Below are positions 1 through 13,100 of a stretch of DNA of 64,000 nt, in pieces (within the stretch, counting starts at the first letter, position 1; each line of letters starts with the position of its first letter). The DNA comes from Sambucus nigra (taxonomy: Eukaryota > Streptophyta > Magnoliopsida > Dipsacales > Adoxaceae). The translations under genes were made by a program, and so were the position numbers. The notes beneath the pieces were generated by a model that did not search any database, had not been told where the DNA came from, and worked only from the letters and a program-made list of their open reading frames with translations. The stretch lies in contig OX422207.1 of NCBI GenBank assembly GCA_949130495.1, positions 371,339,868-371,403,867 of the forward strand. Reading direction: 5' to 3'.

Positions 1-861
1 GACCCTTCATTCAAATAGCTAAAGTATTCATTCAACTTGAGAACACCTCCGTAAACCCTTTCATCCATATACATGACTGCCAAAAATTAATAAATATTTG
101 AGGGATAATAAAATACACTAACACACTCAATATGAGGAGAGAATTTTTCTTTACTATTCACAATATTTTTAACTTTTTACGACTTCATTTCAAATGCCAA
201 CATTACATTGGTATTTATAGGATCTCTAAAAAGTATCTACCCAAATACATGTAGTTATTACATTTAATGTATATATACCTCATTTGGACTTCTATATATG
301 AACCTCCTAATACATGAACCAGCTAAATGCATGTATTGACCAAATACACGTGTCTACATTAATCTAAATAATACAAAATTAATAAATGGCTTAATGAAGT
401 GTACACGTATTGTCGTGTGGGCGCGACAGATATCGACGCTATGTTGTGATGGCAACTTTAAATATATACTATAATATGTAATATTTATTATTAAGTGTAA
501 TAATCATGAGATAATATAAATAAGGATGAAGATTTATAGTATTAACTATGCAATATTTAATTTTCTATTTATTTAATATAAGAAATAGGATAGAAATCTT
601 AGCGGATCGGATATGTATCAATTCAAATCCGGTCCATTTACTAATCGGATTTTCGGGTTATCAGGATTGCATGGATATCTGAATAGATGCACCAGATTCC
701 TATTTTCGGATTATAAGGTTAATGTATTGGCAAATAGCATCTTAAATTGAATTAGAGTATACAATATATGAGTTCATACTGCATACCATGTAGTTAAATC
801 TTTCTAACACCAGCAAAATTTAAAAAACTAGAAATAAAAAGAGCAAAAAAACAATCCATAC
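1..861 (-). other. Partial HflX intron 11
   Basis: AT-rich sequence on the 3' side of exon 11 with no further exon found on either strand. It contains a GC-richer patch at about 600-720 with repeated CGGAT motifs. No transposon was recognised. Confidence 0.6.
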
Positions 862-918
862 CACAAGGAGGTCGGCTTCGACCACTTCTTCCAATGTTGC
901 ATGAAAGGCTTGCACCAG
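862..918 (-). CDS. HFLX: HflX exon 11; last exon readable in the window
   Basis: It encodes [19 protein letters not shown], the helix after G3. The donor is GTATGG. The family continues with an HVVD block, which is not seen in 1-861, so the rest of the gene lies beyond the left edge. Confidence 0.9.
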
Positions 919-1145
919 CTGAGAATTTGGATTGCCTTAGTGATAATGAAGCATGAGAATGAATATTAAGGAAAAGAGCATTTGCACTAACTTTTTGTTT
1001 ACCTGCACAGGCAACTCTGATATAAATCCTACTGTATCACTAAGAAGCACTTTCCTCCTGAACATTGAACACTTCATCAAATGATAAAAAGATGTTTAAA
1101 TATCACTTTTACGGATTTAAAAATGCTAAAGAACACCCCCCAAAA

Positions 1146-1185
<40 letters not shown>

Positions 1186-4100
1186 TAAATAAAAATTCAA
1201 ATTACCCGGATGGAAGAATTACACTTCTTAGTTTAGGATCAACTGTTGCAAACAAACTGCAATATGCGAATGCCAAACCAAGGTGCTATCATTAGCCAAA
1301 AACTATATAATGTCTGTTAAATCAGAAATCAGAACCAATCCACAGAGAGAGAATCTAAGACAATTTTATTTTTTTTAAGTCACAAAAGTAAATCTGCTGG
1401 CCTTGTATAAGTGGACAGCATTACCGATCATCGCTATAGAGATAACTTTCCGAGAGTGCACCAACTAATGTAGATTTTCCCTGGAGACAAGCAGGAAAAA
1501 AGAGATGACACCACATTAGGCTATTTGCAAGGTAAAAAGGAAAAAGAACTTATATGATTTCAGTCAACCTACAGCATTTGTGTACCCAACAACAGCAACA
1601 GTGGCCATGTCTTGACCATGAGAACCTCCATGCCTTTTGCGACCAGCACGTTGCAAAGCTCGAGTACGACGAACCTCTTTAATTTCAGCCAATAACTGAT
1701 TCCGCCTTTCTACAATTCTGAAATTATTGTGTTACTATAGCAGACATAAGCAAGTCCTTGCACTACAATAATGATTACAAATAAGAAATATAGAACACTA
1801 TTTTCTATAACAGAAAGAAAGAAGTGTGTAAAAATAAATAAATAACCAGCATCAAGTCATGAAGATCCACTCTAACTACATAACATTACTTGTACACAAT
1901 ATAAAAGGTTTGCGAGTGCAAACATTATCAATCTCCTGTGTTTATCTGAAACATCCACCTTGGAGAATGATGACCGAACGTATCACAAAGTGGCACAAAA
2001 TCTCCTTGCAGAAAGCCAAAATAAGTTCTTCGTCTGGCCATGAACTTAATTAGACCTTAGTAGGCACAGACACTTGGTAAGAGATTCCTTGTCAATGCCA
2101 AGGAATTATGGGACACCAAGTGCCACCAAAATAGCAAGGACACTATTCGGGAATGTAGAGAAGTATCCTGAGTTTTTTTTTCCCGACTTTGTCCACCGAG
2201 ATATATGTCAGTGCCAGGACCTGTTGGGACACGTTTCGACGCATTTTTGGGTTGAAACAGAATCTTTTAGAATCATTACAGGGATCTTAGTGTAAATATA
2301 AAACTTATGGATTCGGAAAAAAGAAAAAATGTTTTTAGCAAGATTGAACCCAAAGCTCTCTGCTTCTTTGCACCAAATATGAAATGTGTTCGCCACATCT
2401 AACAAGCTTGAGAAAATCCTCACAACTCCTTTCCTCTTTTTCTCTACATTTTTTCTGAATTTACACGTATATGATGCATTAAAGCTTTTGGTTTTAGGAC
2501 CGACTTTCGTCAAAAATACATATTTTACCTCAGGCTTGAGAAACATTTCAATTTAGTTGTTGAGGTTGTTTATTTTGGTTTCCGAGGATGTCATGAAGCT
2601 AGGGATGTCCTGAAGTGAGTATCTTAGTTTTGAGGGATGTCACAGAAACATGTATATTAAAGGGGGCAAGGCCTAGCTTGCAATATCAGGTTCAGAGCTT
2701 CTTTCGAAGACAAAGGCACATGTGAATTATTCTACTTCATTATCCAAGTATTTATTGCCTCACTGTTGCCTTGAAAGGATTTGGGAGACCAAGGCACCTT
2801 TAAAGGTGCCATTTTTTGCACCGCCTTGATGTCGGAGAACCTTGAGAAGAAGGAAAGATTTTTGGCAAGCAGATGTTGGGTCTGCAAGAAAGCTGAGGAG
2901 TTGATTGATCGCCTCCTTTGCCTTTGATACGTGTTACTTGCCTGTTTTGGTATTCATATGATCATGCCAGCTAAGGACAATGGTGGACCACATGTCGGCA
3001 TGGACGGGTTGCCATGTGATGAAAAAGGACTGCAAAATATGGAATGTTCCTCCTCACTGTATCTTTTTGTAAGGACATAATTTTATAAATGTCCGAGGTA
3101 GAATCTAGGAATTGTCTATTTGTCCTAGATCACAGTATGTATGTCTGATACCGCTACAGTCCCCACGTCAACACGATCATCCACGACGGCCTTGATCCGA
3201 ATCTATGCATCCACCATCTTCACACGTGCATCATGCTACATGCGACGTGCTGGAGTTGGAGTTGTTAATATTTGCATAAATATTTGGGAATGTTTTAAAA
3301 AATAATTTTCCAAGCCTGATTTATTTTTAACACAAAAGCAGAAATTTTTCTAACTGTAGAAGCGGACTTGGTCGTCGAGCTCGTTCGAACGACATCGCTT
3401 TGTCGTTCAAACGACATGAGCATGTCGCGCGATCTCGTTCGAGCGACACATGGTCTCGTTCGAGCGACATGCCTATGTCGTTCGAGCGACTACGACACCT
3501 CGATTTTCGTATAAATATCTGTACCCATTCTGCACGTTTTTCCAAGTCTTTTTCGTACATGTTTCTGCTATTTACAGCCCAGAAAACAGACTTCAAGTTT
3601 TTAAGGTTTAATGCCTTTTGATTCACAAAACCATTCCTAAATGTGTGTGAATCTTTAAACCTTCAAAAGATCATTTTTACTCATCTGGAGTAACTTGTGG
3701 AGAAGCCGACTCTTTTCCATTGCTGCCCATCTGGAGTTCTTGCGGGAGATTCCAGCCGACGACATCGGAACCGACACCTGAGGGTATTTCGTATGTCACT
3801 CATGTTTTCAGTATAATCTGTGTAAACCGTTCTTTACAAATTATAGTGAAAATAAAACGTTTTTCCCCTTTGGGGAATTTTTCCTCATTTGTGTGTTTGT
3901 TTGTGAATGAATGTTCTTGCATGATCATATTGTCTTCAATCACACCTAGATGCATGTTTTAGGATTTAATTGAAAAAACAAAGTTGAATTAATTACACAA
4001 TTATACCGTGTAATTTTTCGCAAAATTTTTCTAAAGATATCAATTTTCTGAAAAATTGATTTTTGAAAAAAAGGGTGTGTTAAAAATGGAGAAATTATAT

Positions 4101-7100
4101 AATAAAATGTCAGTTTTTTATGGGACAAATTATGCTTACTGGAAAGCCCGTATGAAATCTGCTCTAAAAGCCATAGATTAAAGAGTTTGGGTTTTGGTTG
4201 AAAGAGGGTGAACACCTCCCTCCATCACTATTGACAATGTGACAAATTTAAAATATGTGACTGCATGGACTGAAGAAGAATTTAAATGGTCAGCTTTTAA
4301 CTCTAAGGATCTTAGTGTTATTTCAGAATTCGTCACTCCTGACGAGTTCCGGCGGCGATGTACTCAGCCTCCGCAGTGGACAAAGAGATGGAGTTTTGCT
4401 TCTTGCTCAGCCAGGAGACGAGCAGAAGCAAAGTAGAAACACCCACCAGAAGTGCTCCTACAACCATTTATATCCCCGGCCCAATCGGCATCCGAATAGG
4501 AGGACAAACGGTCATCAGTATCAAAGGAATACCAAATATCGTAGGAGAGAGTCCCACTCACGTATTTGATAATACGTTTTAGAGCGAGTAAGTGTGACTC
4601 CTTCGGGGACGCCTGATATCGCGCACAGACTCCACCGCTAAAGGCTATGTCGGGGCGATTGGCAGTCAAGTAGAGAAGACTACCTATCATACTCCGATAC
4701 AACGTTTGCTCTACGTCCTTGACTGAAGTGTCCTTACTGAGCTTGATAGAAGTACTCATAGGTGTACGTGCATGCTTAGCGGAGTCTAAATCAAATTTCT
4801 TCACTAGGTCTCTAGCATACTTGGATTGGGAGATGAACATCGCATCCTCTAGCTGACGAACCTGGAGACCAAGGAAGAAAGTAAGCTCACCTACCATGCT
4901 CATCTCAAACTCACTTTTCATCTCCTCCTCAAAGTGGTGAGCATGTTGGGAGCACGTGGATCCAAAGACTATATCGTCCACATAGACCTGGGCAACCAAA
5001 ATAGCACCGTCATCTCTCCTGACGAACAACGTCATATCAACTCCCCCTCTCTTGAAGCCACGGGTTAAGAGATAGGAAGTAAGCCTCTCGTACCAAGCAC
5101 GAGATGCTTGCTTCAAACCATACAAGGCTTTCCTCAGATAGTAGACGTGCTCCGGGTGCTTAGGGTCTTCAAACCCTTTTGGTTGTTCCACGTAAGCCTC
5201 CTCCTGTAGAATGCCATTTAGAAAGGCACTCTTGACATCCATCTGATATAGCTTGAAGTGCAAATGACATGCAAAAATCAAAGATCAATTAAGCTTAAGC
5301 AAATCATTGATAAATCAACCAAACAATTCTCCCCCATAATTCATTCTCCCCCTTTTTATGATGTCCCCAAATAGACTGATATGAAAAGCACAAATAAATG
5401 CAAATGGAGAATGTCACAAGGTAATAAACTTTCTATTTTTGAATTTCTCAAAAAAAAAATTCACACAAAATATACAACAAAGAATCACACCATGAAAGGA
5501 CACAAAAACAACCAAGTCGATGATAGCGGAAATGTAGGGGTGTGAGCAAATTCGATAGGAAAATCAATGCATACAAACATAACAAATGTGCACGATGAAT
5601 ATCGGATACTTCTAACGAATGAACTCAACATCTTCCTTAGGTGTAAAAAGATGGAATTATAAGAAATTGACTCAATCAAATCAGCAAATCAAAGCTCAAA
5701 GTGATTTCCACACCAATAACATCCAAAACTATTTAATGCTTTTTCATGACTTTCAAGGAAGTGCAAACCCGTTTAAATTCTCCAACCAAACTCCCTCAGT
5801 TTTATATTTTGAGTAGAGGTGATCTAAATTCTCAAACATTAGAGAATTGATGGTGAAACCTAATGGCCCATATTCTGCATGTATTGTTTTTTATTGCCTT
5901 TAATTTTTATTTTTTTCAGGCTCTTTTAACCTCTTTGGAACCCGGATAATTAAAATTTCTCAATTTTTTAGGTCCAATTTAAACAGCGGCTTAATCACAA
6001 AGGATAAATGAGTACCTTTCGTAGCCCTTCACCGTTGACAAAATACCACACAATCTCACCAACTGGTTTTTACATGCATTCCAATCTTGTCAAGTTTTAT
6101 CGCATATGGTTCGTTGTATAGACAGAATTGAGATGGAAACACTCGAGCCAATTTGTGATAGACAAGTACAATAATCAAATAAAGTCGTGTATGTGTGCAA
6201 TAAAGGAGATAAGGAGCCTAACATGTAGAAAGATATCACTAATCACATCTCAAAGACTCCAAACAATGTAAAGCACATGGATGAAATGATGTAGCATCTC
6301 AAATCACTATCAAACAGTCACGTGAAAAATGGAAATGGAAGGTATGACTCGGCTATCTTAAATGCTCATCCATAAGAGGTGTAAACAAAATACAAAAATC
6401 TTTTTGTGCTTTTCTAAAATTTTTATAAAAAGAAAATCTTTTCGAATTTTTCGAAAAAAATATACAAAGCAAAAGCAAAAGCAAAAAAAATTAATAATAC
6501 AAATGATACAAGCTAGCAATAGGAATCATATGATATGAACATGACAATGCATCCTATCTTAGACACGGACCATCCCCTCAGTCAACTGTGCAAATCCCTA
6601 AAGACTTCCTAAGACTCTCGAATCTAAGGGCATCTAAAGGTTTCGTGAAAATATCGACTAACTGAAGGTCGGTGGGTACGAAACTCAGGGATACGACTTT
6701 CTCCTCAACTAACTGACGTATAAAGTGCTCGCGTATCCTAATGTGCTTTGTGCACGAATGTTGGACCGAATTACGAGATATGTGAATCGCACTCGTGTTA
6801 TCACAGGAGATGGTCATGGTGTCCTGTGAAATCCCATAATCCTCCAACATTTGCTTCATCCACAAGAGTTGCGTGTAACAACTCCCGGCGGGGATGTACT
6901 CAGCCTCCGCAGTGGACAAAGAGATGGAGTTTTGCTTCTTGCTCAGCCAGGAGACGAGCAGAATCAAAGTAGAAACACCCACCAGAAGTGCTACTACAAC
7001 TCCATATGGCCATTGTCAAAAACCACGAAGGAGAGTTCGACCAAGAAAAGCAAACCAAGGGCAGCCTAAGACTGTGTACTTTTGTACCTACTGCAAAAGA

Positions 7101-10100
7101 AGGGGCCATCTCCGGGAGTTTTGCTATAGTTTGAGTCGGACACGACGTACTACTACTCCACCACATCGTACTGATGATTTTACCAGTCTGAGATAGCGTG
7201 TTAAGTTTTTAGCCGCCACATCACAGAGTTTGATGGAAGAATTCCGACGAATGTCTTTGTCGTCAGTGGATGCTTCCCGCATCCCGGCTAAAACCAACAA
7301 CAAGGGTAAACAAAAGGTTACCACTTCTTGGGTACCTAAGAAGGACGAAAAGGCCCTTGTTGTTCACGTCGCTCTCAAAGCACATAATACCTCATAGTGG
7401 TATTTCGATAGTGGGTGCTCCAGCCATATGCCCGGTGATGTCTCATTTTTTACCTACCTAGAGGATCATAAGGAAGGTGGAGTCACCTTTGGAGACGGGA
7501 GCAAGTCTAGCATCGTAGGGCGAGGTACAGTAGAGTTACCAGGATTTCCTAAGCTAGAAAATGTTTTGTACGTTAAAGGTTTGAAAGCAAACCTTCTCAG
7601 CATTAGCCAGTTGTGCGGCGTTGACTTTGCCGTAAAGTTTTACAGGGAGAATTGTTTGATTGATTTATCAATGATTTGCTTAAGCTTAATTGATCTTTGA
7701 TTTTTGCATATCATTTTGATCTTTGATTTTTGTATGTCATTATATTTCAAAATGTTGCGTGTCACGGGTATCTGCTTTATCTCATGTGTGTAGGTACAAA
7801 ATTGATGATTATTGGATTGCACACCCTGATGAGAAAAGCTGAAGATTTGAAGATGTTGAAGTTTGATTGATGACACGACAGTTAGTATTCTCAGTTTGAG
7901 GGTTTAATGGGGATATTATCTTATATGTCATTTGCTTTATGGAGATTGCATAATTCGGATTTTTTATGTATGTACCGGCATAGACATAGGGGGAGATTTG
8001 TAAGGACAAAATTTTATAAATGTCCGTGGTAGAATCTAGGAATTGTCTATCTGTCCTAGATCACAGTATGTATGTCTGATACCGCTACATTCGGCACGTC
8101 AACACGATCATCCACGACGGTCTTGATCCGAATCTATGCACCAACCATCTTCACACGTGCATCATGCTACATGCGACGTGCTGCTCAATCGTTCCCACTA
8201 CTCCACAACGCGTTATTGGTAAAATGGTTTATTGGAGTTGTTAATATTTGCATAAATATTGGGGAATGTTTTAAAAAATATTTTTCGAAGTCTGATTTAT
8301 TTTTAACACAAAAGCAGAAATTTTTCTAAGTGTAGAAGCGAACTTTTATTGGTCGTCGAGCTCGTTCGAACGACATCGCTCTGTCGTTCAAACGACATGA
8401 GCATGTCGGGCGATCTCGTTCGAGCGACACGTGGTCTCGTTCGAGCGACATGACTATGTCGTTCGAGCAACGGAGCGGCCTCGATTTTCGTATAAATATC
8501 TGTACCCATTCTGCACGTTTTTTCAAGTCTTTTTCGTACACGTTTCTGCAATTTACAGCCCAGAAAACAGACTTCAAGTTTTTAAGGTTTAATACCTTTT
8601 GATTCACAAAACCATTCCTAAATATGTGTGTTTCTTTAAACCTTCAAATGATCGTTTTTACTCATCTGGAGTAACTTGTGGAGAAGCAGACTCTTTTCCA
8701 TTGCTGCCCATCTGGAGTTCTTGAGGGAGATTCCAGCCAACGACATCGGAACCGACACCTGAGGGTATTTCGTATGTCACTCATGTTTTCAGTATAATCC
8801 GTGTAAACCGTTCTTTACAAATTATAGTGAAAATAAAAGGTTTTGCCCCTTTGGAGGATTTTTCCTCATTTGTGTGTTTGTTTGTGATTGAATGTTCTTG
8901 CATGATCATAGTCTTCAATCACACCTAGATGCATGTTTTAGGATTTAATTGAAAAAACTGAGTTTAATTAAATAATTTCTTTGTCTGAACAAAATGCACT
9001 CTCACTTTTGGACCATTTGGAAATAGCATAATAGGAGATGCTTTGAAGGAGAGGAAAGATCTTAACAAATTTCATCCTTTTATACTTTACGTTTTATCCT
9101 TCTTTGGTTTCCATTGAGAGCATAGCACACACTTGAGATGATTTATCTTAGAAATTCCAAAAGTTGGCATGAACAACGTCTTTGGCGTAAATGACTTCAA
9201 CGACTGGAAGGACAGGCTCTCCTTGGACAAACTGGATGATGGAATCAGCTTGGCACTTTAGATACAAACACCAGTTAGCGGCACCCCCTCCTCATCTGTT
9301 TAGGGAATTATAATCATTCTAACATTATTGAGCTGCTCAAGTACCTCTTTTCGAACAAAATTGCTCTAGGCTAAAGTGAAACTTTAAAAAGTCACATTAC
9401 ATTCACTGATAGTGCACGTCAAATCAAGCCAAAAACATGTAAAGCAAGTTTATGCCCATGTGCCTCCATAGATCACAAAGCCACGCGTGAGGGGGCAAAT
9501 TAGGAGGGACTTAAGTCACTCACTGCTCTCCGAGCAGCCGAGGTAAGAGCTACTCGCGTAACAGGCACAACCGAGTCACTCGTTCTAAGTTCAACTAAAT
9601 TCAAGCAAAGACGGGGGTCAAGGAACCAAGTTTTCCGCTAGTGACTCGAATTGGAGGCTGAAAAGGGAGACAAGTTAGACATGCTAACACTTGCGAGTAA
9701 CCAAGGGCAACACCACTAAGAACATTCGAGTCTCACTCACACTCAATGAATTGGGATCAACCGAGCAACAATGTATCGCTCAAAAAGGCTCCGCAGTACC
9801 TGTAACACAATGGGTCGTACCTGTAACGCTCATCCCCAATATATCAAATCACTATCATATCTTAACCCTGTATTTGGCGGTCGATCGACAGTATCATGGG
9901 CTCTGTAGTATTTTCTTGGCCGCCTTCAACGATAAAGTCATCTCCCCCATTAATGCGACACTGCGATGCAATAATGCTAGAGCAGAGCATTAAATGCACC
10001 ACCCACAGCAAATAAGATGTTTAAGATATCCTCAACACACTTTACAACTCACAAGAGAATATTTTCTGTCAAATCTCTCTCCCTCTCTTCATAACTTGTC

Positions 10101-13100
10101 ATATTGATCATAACTTCTTGCATTTAGAACAAATCACTAAAGCATAACTCACTTGTTCATTTATTCACACAATTATTGTTATTTCAACAATCTTTGATCA
10201 TTATTTACTATTGCATCTCACTTAGTGGCATTTATCCGCATCTCTCTAAAGTTACTCATTCTTTACTCGGAACATTTACAGATAGTTGGCATAGTCACTC
10301 TTTTACCGTATTCACTGTGGAACTAATGAGTTACACCACAAGCTCCGCGAGCTACCAAGTTCACTCTCACAAACCCCTCTTAACCTCAACGACACTCTTA
10401 TAAATACATCATACATCATTTTTCTTCTCTTCCTTTTTTTTCTTCCTTTCTTCATGGACGAGGTACATTATACATCTATTCACTCAAGTCTTAAAACTTC
10501 ATCAACCATAAGGTGACATTTGAGCTTTTGAACTATGGTACCATTAAGTTACACCATCAATTGTCAACAAGAACTAAAGAATGTCGATAATGTGAAAGCA
10601 AAAGTTAGGAAAGGAAGATCAATCTATCAAATAGAACAGAAAACTATTCTCCATTTTCAACAAAAAAACAAAAAAATTAACAGAGATTTTCTATTATGAT
10701 CGAAAGTAAATGAAGTATCCAGTAGGACCAGTAATCACTATACATTAATGTAGTGTCAACAAACAAACCTTCGCCGCTGAAGCTGAAGCTCAGTTTCTCC
10801 AGCACCACTAATAAAACCACGCCCCCCACTTCCTCTCCTGTATATCACAGCTATGCAAATCATAAATCTTTCCAAGAAGTAATAATTCAAAAAACACATG
10901 GATATGTATAAACGTCATATATCTATATATATAGACATGTGCACAACAGTGATCAAGAGGAGAGAGAATGGAAACTATGTCATATTTGTTAGTTCTACAA
11001 GAATATCAATACCCTTAACTACAGATGGACTACGTTCCAAAATAAAAATCAATTCAAAAAAATAAATAATAATATTAATATTCACTTTAATAACAAAATT
11101 TACCTACGTAGGGAATATAAAGACCATCATCACAGACTAATTAATCTAAAATAAGTCGTTCAGGCTATGACAATTTATGCCCATCTCTTCAAAGAAGCCT
11201 GCTAATGGGATGTGAGGAGTTCAATAGATGCTATAATTGATTGTCAAGGATAAATCAAACCCTTAAAAATTAAACCCACCTTCAAATGCATAAATCGTGG
11301 GCTGAAAGCAAATTGCCAGTGTGATGTAGTGTGACATAAACAGCGTACACATGGAAAAGTATGAAGAAAGCTCACAAAACCTTAATATGGAGATACCTCG
11401 GAAATGTATTTAATCTGAAGGCTATATATCACAATATAAAACAAGAGACGGGGGAAACACTAAAAAAAGACAAAATGACCAAAAGGGACAAATTCTAATA
11501 GCCCCTATAAAACATACCATTTCTACTACTACTAAAATAGAAATACTAAATAAGATGGGTAAAGAGGAGGGGACCACCAAGATAGCAATTTGCAAATATT
11601 ACAAATGAACCTTCAACTCTCACTTTAGTTATTTACGTCACTCTCCCCCACTTTAGTTATTTACATCACTCTCCCAAGGGAATACCCTCTTGGGAGGAAC
11701 TAGTACAAACCTTGTCGAGAGCTCATGTTAGGTCTCCTACAAGATGAGCTCATCTGGTTTCATTTGTCACCATAACAGCTATTTTCTTCTTCGCCAAAAT
11801 CTCAAGATTGACAATCACTTGCGGCTGATTTCAAACATTCATTGACGACCTATGAAGCACAGACACTCTCCCGAAGGCAAAGAAACAGCTTTGACTCAAA
11901 TTGAACACGCGATACATCCGGACACGCTCGAGCACGCTTGGGACACGCTTGTCCAAGAGTATCCTTTTTTTTTAAGGTGGATAGGCTGGGACACCTTGTG
12001 AACACGCTAAGGATACGTTTTTAGGACACTAGGCAATTTTTAGTATTTTTGAAAATTAAAATGTGGTCAGAAGTTTGATAACTGAAAATATTTGGTATAA
12101 AACATAATAGGAAAAAGAAAACAAATCTATACGAACAAAAAATGAACGGGCTAGGCAAACCCTACCTCTCTCTTCTCTTACGAAGAGAACACAACTTTCC
12201 TCTCTCCTCTCTTCTCATTTCACACTGCTAGGGTTTTGAGGTTGTTGGGAGGGTTGAGAAACTATTACGAACAGTAGTTGTTCTCATAGGAGAAAACTAT
12301 GAACTATGGGATGGAGAAAAACTCTTGCCAAAGGGCAAATGGTTATTAAACTTTGAAAGGAAGAGTACAAATGGTTACCAAGCTGTGAAAAGAGACGTTC
12401 AGTTAATATACTTGACAGCTTGCTTTTGTTTTAATTTGGTCAGTATTGGAGTTGGTTCAGTGAGCTGTCAAGTGTTAATTGGTTTAGTAAGATTGTGATG
12501 AGATAATGCTAGGCAATCTCAAGTCTTTACAACTTGTGTACTTTGCACTATCAACAGATTGTACTTGTATGGTTTCTTTTTTGAGCCATTGAGAGATTAA
12601 AAACAATCGTAATACTTTGGAATTGAAAAAAATTGTAACTAAACTTATATATACTTTGCAATATAAATTAAAAAAATGTAGTTGTTAAAATTATTTTTTT
12701 TCAGTCATCCCAAAATGGAGACATCTCTCAAACGTATTCAGTCATCCCGAAATGGAGGCATCTCTCAAATGTATACAGTCATCTCAAAATGGGAGGTGCT
12801 TACATCAAACTATGAAGACAAGTGACTAGGGCAGCACTAAAAATAGACAAAATGACGGAGTAATAGTACTAAAATACAAATAGTATTACAAATAAACCAC
12901 CACCTCTTATTTTTTTTATTTACGTTACGTCATAATGGCTTCAAATTCAATAGATGAAATTACAAATCAACAGTACATGTTGGAATCGTCATAAATAATT
13001 ACAATGTTCTTGTTTGTCTACTTTAAAACTAACAACTTTAATCTGAGAAGCAGTTGATGCAATAAAAAACAAAAGTGTGCACATAAATAGTGTAGGATAT

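Larger units (their letters stand above)
3068..8959 (+). mobile_element. Ty1/copia LTR element, rearranged and non-autonomous
   Basis: Two direct LTRs (3068-3980 and 7999-8959) both begin TGTAAGGACA, and a purine tract (AGGGGGAGATTT) precedes the second. Inside, plus-strand gag and protease pieces remain, while integrase, RT and RNase H are absent from that strand. A minus-strand block carrying copia RT and RNase H occupies 4351-6992. No tRNA-type primer site was found after the 5' LTR and no target duplication was found, so the exact ends are approximate. The element sits in HflX intron 6, opposite in orientation to the gene. Confidence 0.85.

Noticed and set aside
1..90. Minus-strand open stretch after a TTTTTGGCAG acceptor-like site
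   Set aside because: None of its frames resembles the expected HVVD block that should follow HflX exon 11, so it was not called an exon.
2074..2546. Short open frames on both strands in HflX intron 6
   Set aside because: No motif, overlapping on both strands and low complexity; treated as intron.
9691..10403. Open frames in HflX intron 6 right of the copia element
   Set aside because: No domain motif, and their composition matches the surrounding non-coding repeat-like sequence.
11460..12920. Possible Stowaway-like MITE suggested by GACAAAATGAC words at 11468 and 12848
   Set aside because: No matching inverted ends or TA target duplication could be placed.
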